A stretch of 39,027 nt of DNA from CADEFX01 sp050260355 (GCA_050260355.1 JBLNBZ010000125.1:1-39027), one strand, 5' to 3'. Shown: positions 1-9,278, counted from the stretch's first letter. Notes: generated by a model not told the origin, from the sequence alone. Program-made: numbers and translations.

Positions 1-30
1 CCGAAAACGGGGCAACGAGGGGAGCACGCC

Positions 31-1680
31 ATGGCAACAACCCAACATGCAATCGTATCCGATCGACAGGGCGGCATGACCGACCAGGAGAAGCTCGTCA
101 TCTTCGCCTCATCGCTCGGTACGGTCTTCGAGTGGTACGACTTCTACATCTACGGCACACTGGGCGTCTTCCTGGCGAAGTACTTCTTTTCGAACGTCCC
201 CGCCAACGTCGGCTTCATCTTCACGTTGCTTGCCTTTGCCGCGGGCTTTGCTGTTCGGCCGCTCGGTGCGCTCGTGTTCGGGCGGATCGGCGACATCGTG
301 GGGCGCAAGTACACGTTCCTCGTGACGATGACCCTGATGGGCCTCGGCACCTTCTTCATCGGCGTGCTCCCCTCCTATGCGCAATGGGGCATCCTGGCTC
401 CGATCGTTCTCATAGGATTGCGGCTGGTCCAGGGGCTTGCGCTCGGCGGTGAATACGGCGGTGCAGCCATTTATGTGGCTGAGCACGCCCCGGCCGACAA
501 GCGTGGCTATTACACGTCATGGATACAGACGACGGCGACGCTCGGCCTGTTCATGGCATTGCTCCTGATCCTGGCCATTCGGACCATGATGGGTGATGCT
601 GCGTTCGCAGAGTGGGGCTGGCGCGTACCGTTCCTGCTTTCGATCGTGCTGCTCGGCGTGTCGATCTGGATCCGGCTGAAGCTGAGCGAGTCGCCTGTCT
701 TCCAGCGGATGAAGGAGGAAGGCAGGGCCTCGAAACGCCCGCTGAGTGAGGCGTTCGGCCAGTGGTCGAATGCGAAGATCGCTCTCTTCGCCCTGCTCGG
801 CGCCACAGCCGGCGAGGCTGTCGTGTGGTACGGTGGGCAGTTCTATGCGCTGTTCTTCCTCACCCAAACGCTCAAGGTCGAAGCCACCACAGCGCAGATC
901 ATGATCGCAGTCGCTCTGGCGATCGGCACACCGTTCTTCATTGTCTTCGGATGGCTGTCGGACAAGATCGGCCGCAAGCCGATCATGCTGCTCGGCTTTG
1001 CCTTGGCCGTGATCACCTATGCTCCGAACTCGCCGTTCAACATATTCAAGGGCATCACGCACTACGCCAATCCGGCTCTCGAGAAAGCGCTGGCATCGGC
1101 GCCGGTGGTTGTCGTTGCCGACCCCGCCGAATGCTCGTTCCAGTTCAAGATGACGGGCACCGAGAAGTTTACGACCTCGTGTGATACGGCCAAAGCAGCC
1201 CTGGTGGCGGCCTCTGTAAACTATCGCAATGAGCCCGCGCCCAAGGGAACGCCCGCGGTCGTGAAGGTCGGCGAGGAAAGCATCGCGACCCAAAGCGCCG
1301 ATTTCGCCAAGACGTTGAGCGCGGCGATCGCCAAGCACGGCTATCCCGCGAAGGCCGATCCGGCACAGATCAACACTGTGATGACTGTGTTGATGCTGAC
1401 GATCCTCGTCATCTACGTAACGATGGTGTATGGACCGATCGCTGCCTGGCTGGTCGAGCTGTTCCCGACCAGGATCCGGTACAGCGGTGTTTCGCTGCCC
1501 TATCACATTGGCAACGGCTGGTTTGGCGGCTTCCTGCCAGCCACCGTGTTCGCCATTGTCGCGGCGACGGGAGACATCTATTCGGGGCTCTGGTACCCGG
1601 TCGCCGTCGCAGCGATGAGCTTTGTTGTCGGCCTGCTGTTCCTGCCCGAAACGAAGGATGTCGACATCACGCGTATGTAA
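31..1680 (+). CDS. MHS-family MFS metabolite:proton symporter with a large loop insertion
   Basis: Encodes a 549-residue inner-membrane transporter of the major facilitator superfamily. The N-terminus has the FEWYDFYIYG signature of the metabolite:H+ symporter (ShiA/ProP-like) subfamily, followed by the MFS loop motif GRIGDIVGRK near residues 88-97 and its second-half counterpart GWLSDKIGRKP near 310-320. These proteins import carboxylates, shikimate or osmolytes with protons; the substrate cannot be read here. About 110 residues (roughly 335-445) are hydrophilic and interrupt the second half between two membrane segments, which makes the protein longer than the usual 430-450 residues. ATG at 31 is preceded by a strong GAGGGGAG ribosome site. 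It converges on the GMC genes, which suggests, without proof, uptake of a substrate or export of a product of that pathway. Confidence 0.9.
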   Translation: MATTQHAIVSDRQGGMTDQEKLVIFASSLGTVFEWYDFYIYGTLGVFLAKYFFSNVPANVGFIFTLLAFAAGFAVRPLGALVFGRIGDIVGRKYTFLVTMTLMGLGTFFIGVLPSYAQWGILAPIVLIGLRLVQGLALGGEYGGAAIYVAEHAPADKRGYYTSWIQTTATLGLFMALLLILAIRTMMGDAAFAEWGWRVPFLLSIVLLGVSIWIRLKLSESPVFQRMKEEGRASKRPLSEAFGQWSNAKIALFALLGATAGEAVVWYGGQFYALFFLTQTLKVEATTAQIMIAVALAIGTPFFIVFGWLSDKIGRKPIMLLGFALAVITYAPNSPFNIFKGITHYANPALEKALASAPVVVVADPAECSFQFKMTGTEKFTTSCDTAKAALVAASVNYRNEPAPKGTPAVVKVGEESIATQSADFAKTLSAAIAKHGYPAKADPAQINTVMTVLMLTILVIYVTMVYGPIAAWLVELFPTRIRYSGVSLPYHIGNGWFGGFLPATVFAIVAATGDIYSGLWYPVAVAAMSFVVGLLFLPETKDVDITRM

Positions 1681-1688
1681 TCGCGCCG

Positions 1689-1702
1689 GGCTCGGTCGAG
1701 CC
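1689..1702. terminator. Short GC hairpin between convergent genes
   Basis: GGCTC-GGTC-GAGCC forms a perfect 5-bp stem with a 4-nt loop in the 64-bp gap where the transporter and the GMC/hydrolase gene converge. No T-run follows, so it could be a weak or bidirectional terminator. Called from position and symmetry only. Confidence 0.35.
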
Positions 1703-1744
1703 GGACCGTCAGCAGCCAGTCCCGCGCGGTGATCGCGCTCCAGA

Positions 1745-4700
1745 CTAGCTGCTGGCGGTCTGCTCCAAGTGCGCAAGCATCTTCGGGTAGACGTCAACCG
1801 CGGCGTTCTTCCCGAAGATGCAATCGATATGACCATAGCCTGGAATGACGTGGCGCTCGTAGAGCCCGGTCCCGTTTCGAGCTGCCAGCTTTTCCAGCGT
1901 GCGCGCGGTGCTCTCGGGCCTGAAGCACGCATTCTCAGCGCCATGGATGAAGCATATCGGCAGTGCCAGCCGCTCGAGGTTCGGCATGTAGACGTCATTG
2001 CCGTTCGCATCGACGATCGTGGTGCGCCGGGCGATGCGTGCCAGATGCTTGAACGCGGCGATGTTGGCGTAGCCGAACATCTCGGGCAGCCCCGTCTCGA
2101 ACGTGAGCCGATTGAGCTGGTCACTCTCGTAGAGCTGGCCGTAGAAGGCCGTGATCCGGTTGGAGGTCGCATTGCGCGACCGCTCCTCCCTCTGAAATGG
2201 CACGGCGATGCGAATGATCGCGTCAGCGATGCGGTTGGCGAGCCCGTCCTCGGTCGTTGCACGAGCGTTGACGGCATCGACGCCGAGCGCATCGAGCAGC
2301 GTCGGCGCCCTGAGATAGGCCAGCAACCGCTGGGGAAACCAGGGCACGATCACGTCGGTCGAAATTTGCGAGATCACCGCCGATCGCACGCCGGCGAGGT
2401 GTCCCCCGAGCATTGCCATCGTGAAGGTGGTCGCCCCGAAACAATGCGCGATCACCTGGACGCTGTCCGCGCCTGTCTCATGCCGCATAAAGTCGACGGC
2501 AGGCTGGTAGTCGAAGCGCGCACAGTCGTCAGCGCTCCATAAATCCTTCGCGTACGGCAGATCGATGCTGGCGCGAAAATCCAAAAGCCAGCAGTCGTAG
2601 CCCCGCGCGAACATGTATTCGAGAAGGTTCGTATCGATCGTGTCGATCCGGAAGATCAGGCTCGAGACGCCGAGGCCGTGCGTGAACAGTACGGGGCCTT
2701 TGTCCCCGCCCTTGTAGCGGGTGAGGCGAAGGCGCTTGCCGTCCGCAGTCGCGAAGAAATGGACCTCCGGCTCGCCGGTCACCAACCCGCGCTTCTTTCG
2801 CACGCGGTTCGGGTTGTATCGCCGCACCGGAGCGAAGATGTCGCCATAGATATCGAAGAGCTGACCTGCAAACAGTGCGCCGAATTTGGAAACGGCGTTG
2901 AAGCGATCGAGGGGCGATCGCCCTCCGATACCTCTGATCGTTCGGATCTGTTTGGCAAAGTCGGGCAGCAGTATCTTCAAGATGCCGCGCGCTGTGCTCC
3001 CTGCACCCCCTGTCTCGGCGAGTTCGACAAACAGCGTCGTCGTGTCGGCCACCAGATCGGCGCCGCGATCATCGTGCACGTACTTTTGGCCCTTGAACGC
3101 GTAGCTCGCTCCGTGTCGCGCTGTCAGGGTCATGATGTATTCGAACAATCGCGTCTCGACCGCCTCATCCGACTTGCGCATGAGATGGAAGGTTGCGTTG
3201 CTGATGTCGAGCGGCTGATCCGAAAGTGCGGGGCAGAGGGCCGTGCCCGAAATCGTCCCGGCATGGGCAGGATCGGCGATAAACTTGTCTATGTCCGGAA
3301 TGTGGACGGTGACGGTGAAGCTGAACTCTGTATTCGCCGCCTTTCCGGCCGCTGCAGCCTCCGAATAGTCGGCACCGGGCTTGTCCGATACGAAGCCGGT
3401 CATGCGCTCGGTGAACTCGACCCCCGCCGACTGCGGGCCTGCATCGAGCTTGTCAGCAGCCGGCTCCCCGTGAACGCCGGATTTGAGCGTGGCCAGTAGC
3501 TCCGCGCCGGCCTTGGTCACATCGTGGAAATCCAATCGGCGAGCCAGAGCGGAAATGCCGCCTTGTTTCGGCGACGCCGCCACACCGACCAGCGTCCGTC
3601 TCGGCGCATCTGCCTTGGGTGCATCGCTGAGAAAACGCCCGAGACGCTGCGCCAGATGCATCATGCTCCGCTCCGCAACGGCCGTGATCGTCAGCAGCGG
3701 ATTGACGCCCAGGGGCCTGGGGATCGCCGCCCCATCGCAAACGTAGAGGCCCTCGTGCACCGCGGTCGGTCCGACTCCGGGGCTTGCGTCGTAAACGCGG
3801 CAGGCGTGGTCGACCACGCCTTGGGTCCGGTCGCGCCCCATGCCGCAGCCGCCGAGCGGGTGCACAGTAATCAGGTTCTTGCCAAGGAACGTATTCTGGA
3901 TCGGGTTGCGGATGTACGTCGCCCCGTTGGCAGCGGACGCCTGCAGCAGCTTTTCCTCGATGCGCGAGTAGACCGGCTGGCGCGCGACGCCCGGCCAGTT
4001 GACGCGAATTCGATCATTCTCCAGCTCCAGCCGCCCGGCGCCATCGTCGTGCGCCATGACCAGGAAGGTCGCCGTGTTGTGCATGGCGCCCCGCCACGGG
4101 CCCAGCAGCCAGCTTTCGGAACGGCGTACGCTCTCCTTCACCTCGTCTGCAATGCCGTGGTCCGTATCCTTGCCGAAGAGCCGCCCACCAAGGTCAAACG
4201 TCGCCGGCAAGATCTCCGCCAATCCGGACGGCAGAACGCCTTCCTCGATGATCATTCCCTGCTCGAGCGCAGTCGAGCCGCGGAGATCGATGGCGCCGAC
4301 GATGCAGGGGCCCGGCGGAGACGTCTCGGCCCTCGGCGGCACCCCGACGCCGACCGCATTAACCGACCGGTCGCCGTTGTAGGCGAACGCGAGCACATCA
4401 CCGTTTCCCGTGAAACAATGACCGAGGCGGTCAGACAGGGCCAGGCCCTCGGCGCGGGAGCGCAGGAGGATCTCGGTCGAGCCCAGGCTGCCCGCGCCAA
4501 GCACGACGATGCCGGCCGCAACCGAGCGCTCGGGCGCGCGAAAGCCATCGTGGCGCGCCGAGGTCGGCCGATAGAACACGCGCCAGCCGTCGGCTTCCTT
4601 GCGCACGAACCGCACCGACGTCTCTACGAAGATCTCGGCACCGTGGTTGACCGCATCGGGCAGATACGTCATCTGCACCGTGGTCTTCGCGCCGACGTTG

Positions 4701-5305
4701 CATCCCGAGCAGCAATCTCCGCACAGCGTGCATGCCGGCTGCACCACGCCGGCGGCGTTGGGCCCCTCCTTGAAGTTGACGTTGATAGGCGGGCGGGAGA
4801 GCTCGGAGCCGAGGACCTGCGCCGCCTCCCCGAGGCGAGCGAGCTTGTCGAGTTGAACCTCGTTCGGGTAGGGCACGGGCCGTAACATGCGACCGGCGCG
4901 CGCGAACCCCTCCTCGAGCGTGGCATCAGCCAGAAGCTCGACCGGCCAGCGTTTGTCCTCCCAGACTCGCGGATCCGGTGGCAGAGATACATTGGCGTTG
5001 ATGAGCGACGTGCCGCCCAGACCGCAGCCCACGAGGACGTGCATGTCGCGTCCGAAGTGCAGATCGTAAAGCCCGGTCGGCTTGCCCTGCCGCACGCCTT
5101 CGAGCACGTACTGGAACTCCGCGAGGGCTTCCGGCTGCGTATCGGGGAACTCGCCCGGCACGAACTCCCGCCCGCGCTCCAGCACGGCCACAGTCAGACC
5201 CATGCGTGCCAGCCGCGACGCGGCGACGCCGGCGCCGTAGCCCGAACCAACGACAATCGCGTCGTAGCGCGGCTGTATCTGATCGATGTTGCGCGCCAGG
5301 CGCAT
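1745..5305 (-). CDS. GMC-family flavoprotein oxidoreductase fused to an alpha/beta hydrolase
   Basis: Encodes 1186 residues. Residues about 14-40 carry the FAD dinucleotide fold (VVGSGYGAGVAASRLARMG), 92-106 the second GMC signature (GCGLGGTSLINAN), and near residue 490 the HPLGGCGMG segment with the catalytic-region histidine, as in cholesterol-oxidase-like GMC enzymes. C192, C195, C198 and C202 are spaced CxxCxxCxxxC (an extra C199 is present). A linker domain (about 560-830) precedes an alpha/beta hydrolase (about 860-1186). There the nucleophile elbow is AHCFGA with Cys955 instead of serine, the histidine is GYGH (H1159), and the acid position reads Asn/Glu rather than Asp. The likely role is oxidation of a sterol-like or other bulky alcohol coupled to thioester or ester chemistry; the substrate is unknown. 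ATG at 5305 has AAGGAAG upstream. It lies 46 bp downstream of a GMC paralogue, probably in the same operon. Confidence 0.85.
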   Translation of the reverse strand: MRLARNIDQIQPRYDAIVVGSGYGAGVAASRLARMGLTVAVLERGREFVPGEFPDTQPEALAEFQYVLEGVRQGKPTGLYDLHFGRDMHVLVGCGLGGTSLINANVSLPPDPRVWEDKRWPVELLADATLEEGFARAGRMLRPVPYPNEVQLDKLARLGEAAQVLGSELSRPPINVNFKEGPNAAGVVQPACTLCGDCCSGCNVGAKTTVQMTYLPDAVNHGAEIFVETSVRFVRKEADGWRVFYRPTSARHDGFRAPERSVAAGIVVLGAGSLGSTEILLRSRAEGLALSDRLGHCFTGNGDVLAFAYNGDRSVNAVGVGVPPRAETSPPGPCIVGAIDLRGSTALEQGMIIEEGVLPSGLAEILPATFDLGGRLFGKDTDHGIADEVKESVRRSESWLLGPWRGAMHNTATFLVMAHDDGAGRLELENDRIRVNWPGVARQPVYSRIEEKLLQASAANGATYIRNPIQNTFLGKNLITVHPLGGCGMGRDRTQGVVDHACRVYDASPGVGPTAVHEGLYVCDGAAIPRPLGVNPLLTITAVAERSMMHLAQRLGRFLSDAPKADAPRRTLVGVAASPKQGGISALARRLDFHDVTKAGAELLATLKSGVHGEPAADKLDAGPQSAGVEFTERMTGFVSDKPGADYSEAAAAGKAANTEFSFTVTVHIPDIDKFIADPAHAGTISGTALCPALSDQPLDISNATFHLMRKSDEAVETRLFEYIMTLTARHGASYAFKGQKYVHDDRGADLVADTTTLFVELAETGGAGSTARGILKILLPDFAKQIRTIRGIGGRSPLDRFNAVSKFGALFAGQLFDIYGDIFAPVRRYNPNRVRKKRGLVTGEPEVHFFATADGKRLRLTRYKGGDKGPVLFTHGLGVSSLIFRIDTIDTNLLEYMFARGYDCWLLDFRASIDLPYAKDLWSADDCARFDYQPAVDFMRHETGADSVQVIAHCFGATTFTMAMLGGHLAGVRSAVISQISTDVIVPWFPQRLLAYLRAPTLLDALGVDAVNARATTEDGLANRIADAIIRIAVPFQREERSRNATSNRITAFYGQLYESDQLNRLTFETGLPEMFGYANIAAFKHLARIARRTTIVDANGNDVYMPNLERLALPICFIHGAENACFRPESTARTLEKLAARNGTGLYERHVIPGYGHIDCIFGKNAAVDVYPKMLAHLEQTASS

Positions 5306-5351
5306 GCGTCAACTTCCTTAGGGTACGGCCGCGGCGACCATGAGGGTCGTC

Positions 5352-7127
5352 TCAGCCGGTCATTCGCTTCAACATCCGGGCCACGAGACCCGTCTGCTTT
5401 GTTGGTGCTTCAATTGCAGGATCGCGCGGCATTGCTGCTGTGATCGGCTCGACGGAGAGCTCGCGGTCAAGATCCCGCGCCAGCAGCAGCATGGCGCGCT
5501 CGGCAAGCGCCGTGATCGTCAGCAGCGGATGCACGCCGAGCGAGCGGGGGACGACCGAGCCGTCGCACACGTACAGGCCAGGGTGCACTGCGTCAGCCGG
5601 CTTGGCCGGATCGCCGTCGAAGACACGGCACTTGTGGTCGACGACGCCGGCCGTCCGATCGGTTGCCAGGGCGCAACCACCGAGCGGATGCACCGTAAAG
5701 AGGTTGCCGCCGAAAAAGCTCTTGCTGACGGGATTGGGCACGTAAGTGCCGCCGGTTGCTGCGACGGCCTTCTGCAGCGTGGCGTCGATATGAGAATAGA
5801 CTGGATCGTCGATTGCGCCCGGCCAAACGATCGCGATGCGATCATGCTCCAGCACGAGCTCTCCCGCCGCCCTGTCATGGCCGACCGCGAGAAAGACCTG
5901 AGTGTTTTGCACCGCGCCGCGGTAAGCGCCCTGCACGACGCTTTGTGCCGTGCGCTGCATGTCCTCGAGAAAGCTCTCGAGGCCCTTCTCAGTCGCCGTC
6001 CCCATGAACGCGCCAGCCGGCAAGAGGAACGGCAGCAACGTTGCCATCGCGCTCTGCACTGCCGCGTCAACGACCACGAGCCGATCGTGCTCGTCCTTGC
6101 GACGCCTGAGGTCGATGCGTCCGGCCACGGCCGGCCCCGGCGGCGCAACGTCCTTGCGCGGAGGGTTGCCTACCCCGACCGCGTTGATCGGCACCTTGTT
6201 GTTGTATCCGAAGGCGATGGCATCCGCATTGGTCGAGAGGCGCTTGCCGAGACAGTCGGAGAGCGCCAGCCCGCGTTCGCGCGACCGCATAAGAATCTCA
6301 TTGGAGCCGAGCGTTCCGGCCGCCAGCACGACCATGCGCGCCGCGACCACGCGCACCGGCATGTTCGCGTCGGCCACGTCCTGCAGCTGGTAGACAACGC
6401 GCCATGCGTCCCCCGCGCGCTCGATCGCACGCACGTTCGCATGCGTGAAAAGCTCGGCGCCATGCCGTGCCGCGTCGGCCAGATACGTGTTGTGCACCGT
6501 CGTCTTGGCGCCGACGTTGCAGCCACCCATGCAGTCGCCGCACTGCGTGCAGGCGGGTTGCAGGACGCCGGCCGCGTTGACGCGCTCTGTGAAGGCGATG
6601 TGCAGCGGCACCCGCTCGGCCTGCCTCCCGAACTGCCTCGCGGCCGCATCCAAGGCCTGCAGCTTCAGCGGGTTGGACGCCTCCGGCAGCGTCTGTGGCG
6701 CCAGCATCGCCCGGGCGCGGTGAAAGCCGAGGTTGAGCCAATGATCCGACCGAATGGGCTGCGGCCACACCTCGTCCTCGAACACTGGCACATCGGGGCT
6801 GAGACAGACATTGGCATTGATGAGGGACGTGCCCCCGAGCCCGCAGCCGACCAGCGTGTGCACGTCGCGCCCCACGCGCAAATCGAACAGCGCGGTCGCC
6901 GATCCGAGACGCTTTTTAGCGGTGGAGATCTGGGTTTCGCGCCGCGCTTGCGAAATGTTGGTCGGAAACTCGCCAGGCAGATACTCGCGGCCACGCTCGA
7001 GCACGGCCACCTTGAAGCCCATGCGCGCAAGCCGCGAAGCGGCAACGCCACCGCCGTAGCCTGACCCGACGACGACGGCATCATATTCGGACCGTATCCC
7101 AGCAGGCGTCGCGCCGAGGCGCGGCAT
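5352..7127 (-). CDS. GMC-family (cholesterol-oxidase-like) FAD oxidoreductase
   Basis: Encodes 591 residues, homologous throughout to the N-terminal half of the next gene. The FAD fold is VVGSGYGGGVAASRLARMG near residues 19-37, the second signature GCGLGGTSLINAN is near 94-106, and the C-terminal part has HPLGGCALA and the closing segment RSLGVHPLLTITALAERAM. Cys193, 196, 199 and 203 are spaced CxxCxxCxxxC, like a ferredoxin [4Fe-4S] site. No signal peptide is seen, so it is probably cytoplasmic. ATG at 7127 follows GAGGGA. It is the first gene of a two-gene unit with the GMC/hydrolase fusion, divergent from the short-chain dehydrogenase, which suggests one oxidative pathway for an alcohol or steroid-like compound. 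The substrate is inferred only at family level. Confidence 0.85.
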   Translation of the reverse strand: MPRLGATPAGIRSEYDAVVVGSGYGGGVAASRLARMGFKVAVLERGREYLPGEFPTNISQARRETQISTAKKRLGSATALFDLRVGRDVHTLVGCGLGGTSLINANVCLSPDVPVFEDEVWPQPIRSDHWLNLGFHRARAMLAPQTLPEASNPLKLQALDAAARQFGRQAERVPLHIAFTERVNAAGVLQPACTQCGDCMGGCNVGAKTTVHNTYLADAARHGAELFTHANVRAIERAGDAWRVVYQLQDVADANMPVRVVAARMVVLAAGTLGSNEILMRSRERGLALSDCLGKRLSTNADAIAFGYNNKVPINAVGVGNPPRKDVAPPGPAVAGRIDLRRRKDEHDRLVVVDAAVQSAMATLLPFLLPAGAFMGTATEKGLESFLEDMQRTAQSVVQGAYRGAVQNTQVFLAVGHDRAAGELVLEHDRIAIVWPGAIDDPVYSHIDATLQKAVAATGGTYVPNPVSKSFFGGNLFTVHPLGGCALATDRTAGVVDHKCRVFDGDPAKPADAVHPGLYVCDGSVVPRSLGVHPLLTITALAERAMLLLARDLDRELSVEPITAAMPRDPAIEAPTKQTGLVARMLKRMTG

Positions 7128-7328
7128 GTCGAAGTCCCTCCCGAAGCTGGGTCACCCCTTTCACCCAGGACGTTAGCCAAATCAAGGCATGCAGGCGAGC
7201 GGGAGCGCCCGCGCTGCACGCACGGCCCTGGATTGCCGGCATCGCACTCGACATGAGCCGTGCCGGCTGTAATCTCCATCTCCGCCATGCGCCAGCAATG
7301 GCGTGACGCCCACAATTGGAGGAAGCCC

Positions 7329-8126
7329 ATGGACTTCGACGGCAAGGTAGCCCTGATCACGGGAGCAGCGAACGGCATCGGCCGCGCCACCGCGCTTCTG
7401 TTCGCCGGGCGAAAGGCCAAGCTGGTCGTCGTCGACCGCGACGGTGCCGGTGCCCAGCGCACGGCCGAGACGATCAAGCAGCAGGGCGGCGAGGCTCTGC
7501 CGGTCACTGCCGACGTGACCAAGGCCGCCGATGTGAAGGCCTACGTCAAGGCGGCCCTCGACACCTACGGGCGGATCGACTGCTTCTTCAACAATGCCGG
7601 GATCGAAGGCAAAGTGGCGCCAACCGCCGAGTACGACGAGGACGTCTTCGATCAGGTGATCGCGGTCAACGTCAAGGGCGTGTTCCTGGGGCTTCGCCAC
7701 GTGCTGCCCGTAATGATCGCGCAGAGGTCCGGAGCCATCGTCAACACGGCGTCTGTCGCGGGGCTTGTTGCCTCGCCCAACATGCCGGCCTATGTCGCCT
7801 CCAAGCACGCCGTTGTCGGATTGACCAAGGCGGCGGCCGGCGAGAATGGACACCTCGGCATCCGCATCAATGCCGTCTGCCCGGGACCGGTCGACACTCG
7901 GATGATCCATTCCATCGAAGCGCAGATCAATCCTTCGGATCCCGGCACCGTCGGCAAGAAATACAGCACAGCGATTCCGCTGGGACGCTACGCGACGCCC
8001 GAGGAGATTGCCAACACGGTCGCATTCCTGTGCTCGGATCTCGCGTCGAGCATCACCGGGGCCCAGTATGTCGTCGATGGTGGACGCACCGCGGTTGGCG
8101 GCGCCGTAACCATGGTCGGTCGCTAG
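7329..8126 (+). CDS. Short-chain dehydrogenase/reductase (SDR), probably NAD-dependent
   Basis: A 265-residue classical SDR. The cofactor loop TGAANGIG is at residues 11-18, NNAG at 88-91, Asn114, Ser142 and the catalytic pair Tyr155/Lys159 (YVASK). Asp36 at the end of beta-strand 2 favours NAD(H) over NADP(H). The C-terminus has the usual segment SSITGAQYVVDGG. I chose ATG at 7329 because GGAGGA lies just upstream; an earlier GTG in frame at 7260 adds residues unlike any SDR. It is divergent from the two GMC oxidoreductases and 136 bp upstream of a binding protein. A role in oxidising an alcohol or ketone intermediate of the same pathway is an inference. Confidence 0.9.
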   Translation: MDFDGKVALITGAANGIGRATALLFAGRKAKLVVVDRDGAGAQRTAETIKQQGGEALPVTADVTKAADVKAYVKAALDTYGRIDCFFNNAGIEGKVAPTAEYDEDVFDQVIAVNVKGVFLGLRHVLPVMIAQRSGAIVNTASVAGLVASPNMPAYVASKHAVVGLTKAAAGENGHLGIRINAVCPGPVDTRMIHSIEAQINPSDPGTVGKKYSTAIPLGRYATPEEIANTVAFLCSDLASSITGAQYVVDGGRTAVGGAVTMVGR

Positions 8127-8262
8127 CACATCGAGGCAGCGGCACGCTCGCGCTTCGTATCGCCGGTGCTTCTTGCGCCAGCGATCTCTCCGGTCCATGC
8201 TTCCGCTCAAGGCCGCACCTCCAATAGCGGCCGCACGAGGAAGCATCCCGGGAGAAACGCTT

Positions 8263-9270
8263 ATGATCTTCAAGATCAGTCTGTGCGCCGCTCTGGCGGC
8301 GCTCGGCACTCTGCCTGTGTCGCTCGCACACGCAGATGTAAATGAGCTGCGGATTACGAAGCAGCCGGGCGCCCTGTTCACGCCGATCATTCTCATGGAG
8401 CAGCACAAGCTGATCGAAAAGCATGCGGCAGCGGCGGGCTTAGGCAACGATTTCAAGGTGTCGTGGCTGACGCTATCGAGCGGCGGCGCCGCGACCGACG
8501 GCCTGTTGGCGGGCAGCGTCGACATCGTGACGAGCGGCACGACCAACATGCTGCTGCTCTGGGGCAAGACCAACGGCGACGTCAAAGCGGTTGCCGGCAT
8601 CTCGGGGCTGCCGTTCAAGCTCATCACGCGCAACCCCAACATCAAGACGATCAAGGATTATGGCCCGGGCGACCGCATCGCTTTGCCGACAGTCCGAGTC
8701 TCGATCCAGGCCATGACCCTGGGCATTGCGCTGCAGAGGACCTACGGCGATGACAAGGCGAACGAGAAGCTGCTTCCCAACCAGGTCCAGATGGGCCACC
8801 CCGACGCGACCGCCGCGCTCCTCAACCCGATGCACGAGGTGACGAGCCACTTCTCGGCCTCCCCCTTCCAGGAGATGCTGCTCAAGAACCCGAGCATGCA
8901 CACGGTTCTGGAGTCGCGCGATGCGCTCGGGGGCGGCGCACACATTGCCATCGCCTTCTCGACGACCAAGTTCTTCCAAGCCAATCCGAAGGTGATCGCC
9001 GCATTCATCGCTGCCGCCGAGGAGGCAACCGAGATGGTGCGGAAGGACCCGAGAGCCGCGGCCACGACCTACCTCGGCGTGACCAAGGAAAAGCTCACCG
9101 TGGATGAAATGGTGGCGCTGCTGACTCAGCCCGAGGCGATCTTCCAGGTCGCGCCCGTGCGAACCATGGTCTATGCCACCTACATGTACAAGGCGGGCTT
9201 CATCAAGCTCGAGCCGAAAAGCTGGAAGGATTACTTCTTCCCGCCGCTGCACAACCGCGAAGGAAGCTGA
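8263..9270 (+). CDS. NitT/TauT-type ABC transporter periplasmic binding protein (orphan)
   Basis: A 335-residue solute-binding protein. The N-terminus is a signal peptide (MIFKIS, hydrophobic core, cleavage probably after SLAHA), then ELRITKQPG, a run EKHAAAAGLG, and a DGLLAGSVDIVTSG segment typical of the NitT/TauT (SsuA-like) substrate-binding family. These bind small anions or organic acids and deliver them to an ABC permease. No permease or ATPase gene lies in the window, so it must work with components encoded elsewhere. It is a paralogue of the binding protein at 29061-30092: both share KHAAAAGLG, TRNP(N/A)IKT and the MVYATYMYK/VMTYANFMN ending. ATG at 8263 follows GGGAGA; an earlier in-frame start at 8173 would bury the signal peptide. 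Confidence 0.88.
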   Translation: MIFKISLCAALAALGTLPVSLAHADVNELRITKQPGALFTPIILMEQHKLIEKHAAAAGLGNDFKVSWLTLSSGGAATDGLLAGSVDIVTSGTTNMLLLWGKTNGDVKAVAGISGLPFKLITRNPNIKTIKDYGPGDRIALPTVRVSIQAMTLGIALQRTYGDDKANEKLLPNQVQMGHPDATAALLNPMHEVTSHFSASPFQEMLLKNPSMHTVLESRDALGGGAHIAIAFSTTKFFQANPKVIAAFIAAAEEATEMVRKDPRAAATTYLGVTKEKLTVDEMVALLTQPEAIFQVAPVRTMVYATYMYKAGFIKLEPKSWKDYFFPPLHNREGS

Positions 9271-9278
9271 TCAGCACA

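Noticed and set aside
517..2292. 591-codon minus-strand frame spanning the MFS gene and the GMC end
   Set aside because: It covers the antisense of the transporter and an alternative frame of the hydrolase domain; composition is shadow-like.
3524..4885. 453-codon plus-strand frame opposite the GMC/hydrolase gene
   Set aside because: Antisense of a clear gene, Arg-rich, no motif.
5340..7064. 574-codon open frame on the plus strand opposite the GMC gene
   Set aside because: It mirrors a well-defined GMC oxidoreductase in the antisense frame, is very rich in Arg/His/Ala and has no family motif; long antisense frames are expected at this GC content.
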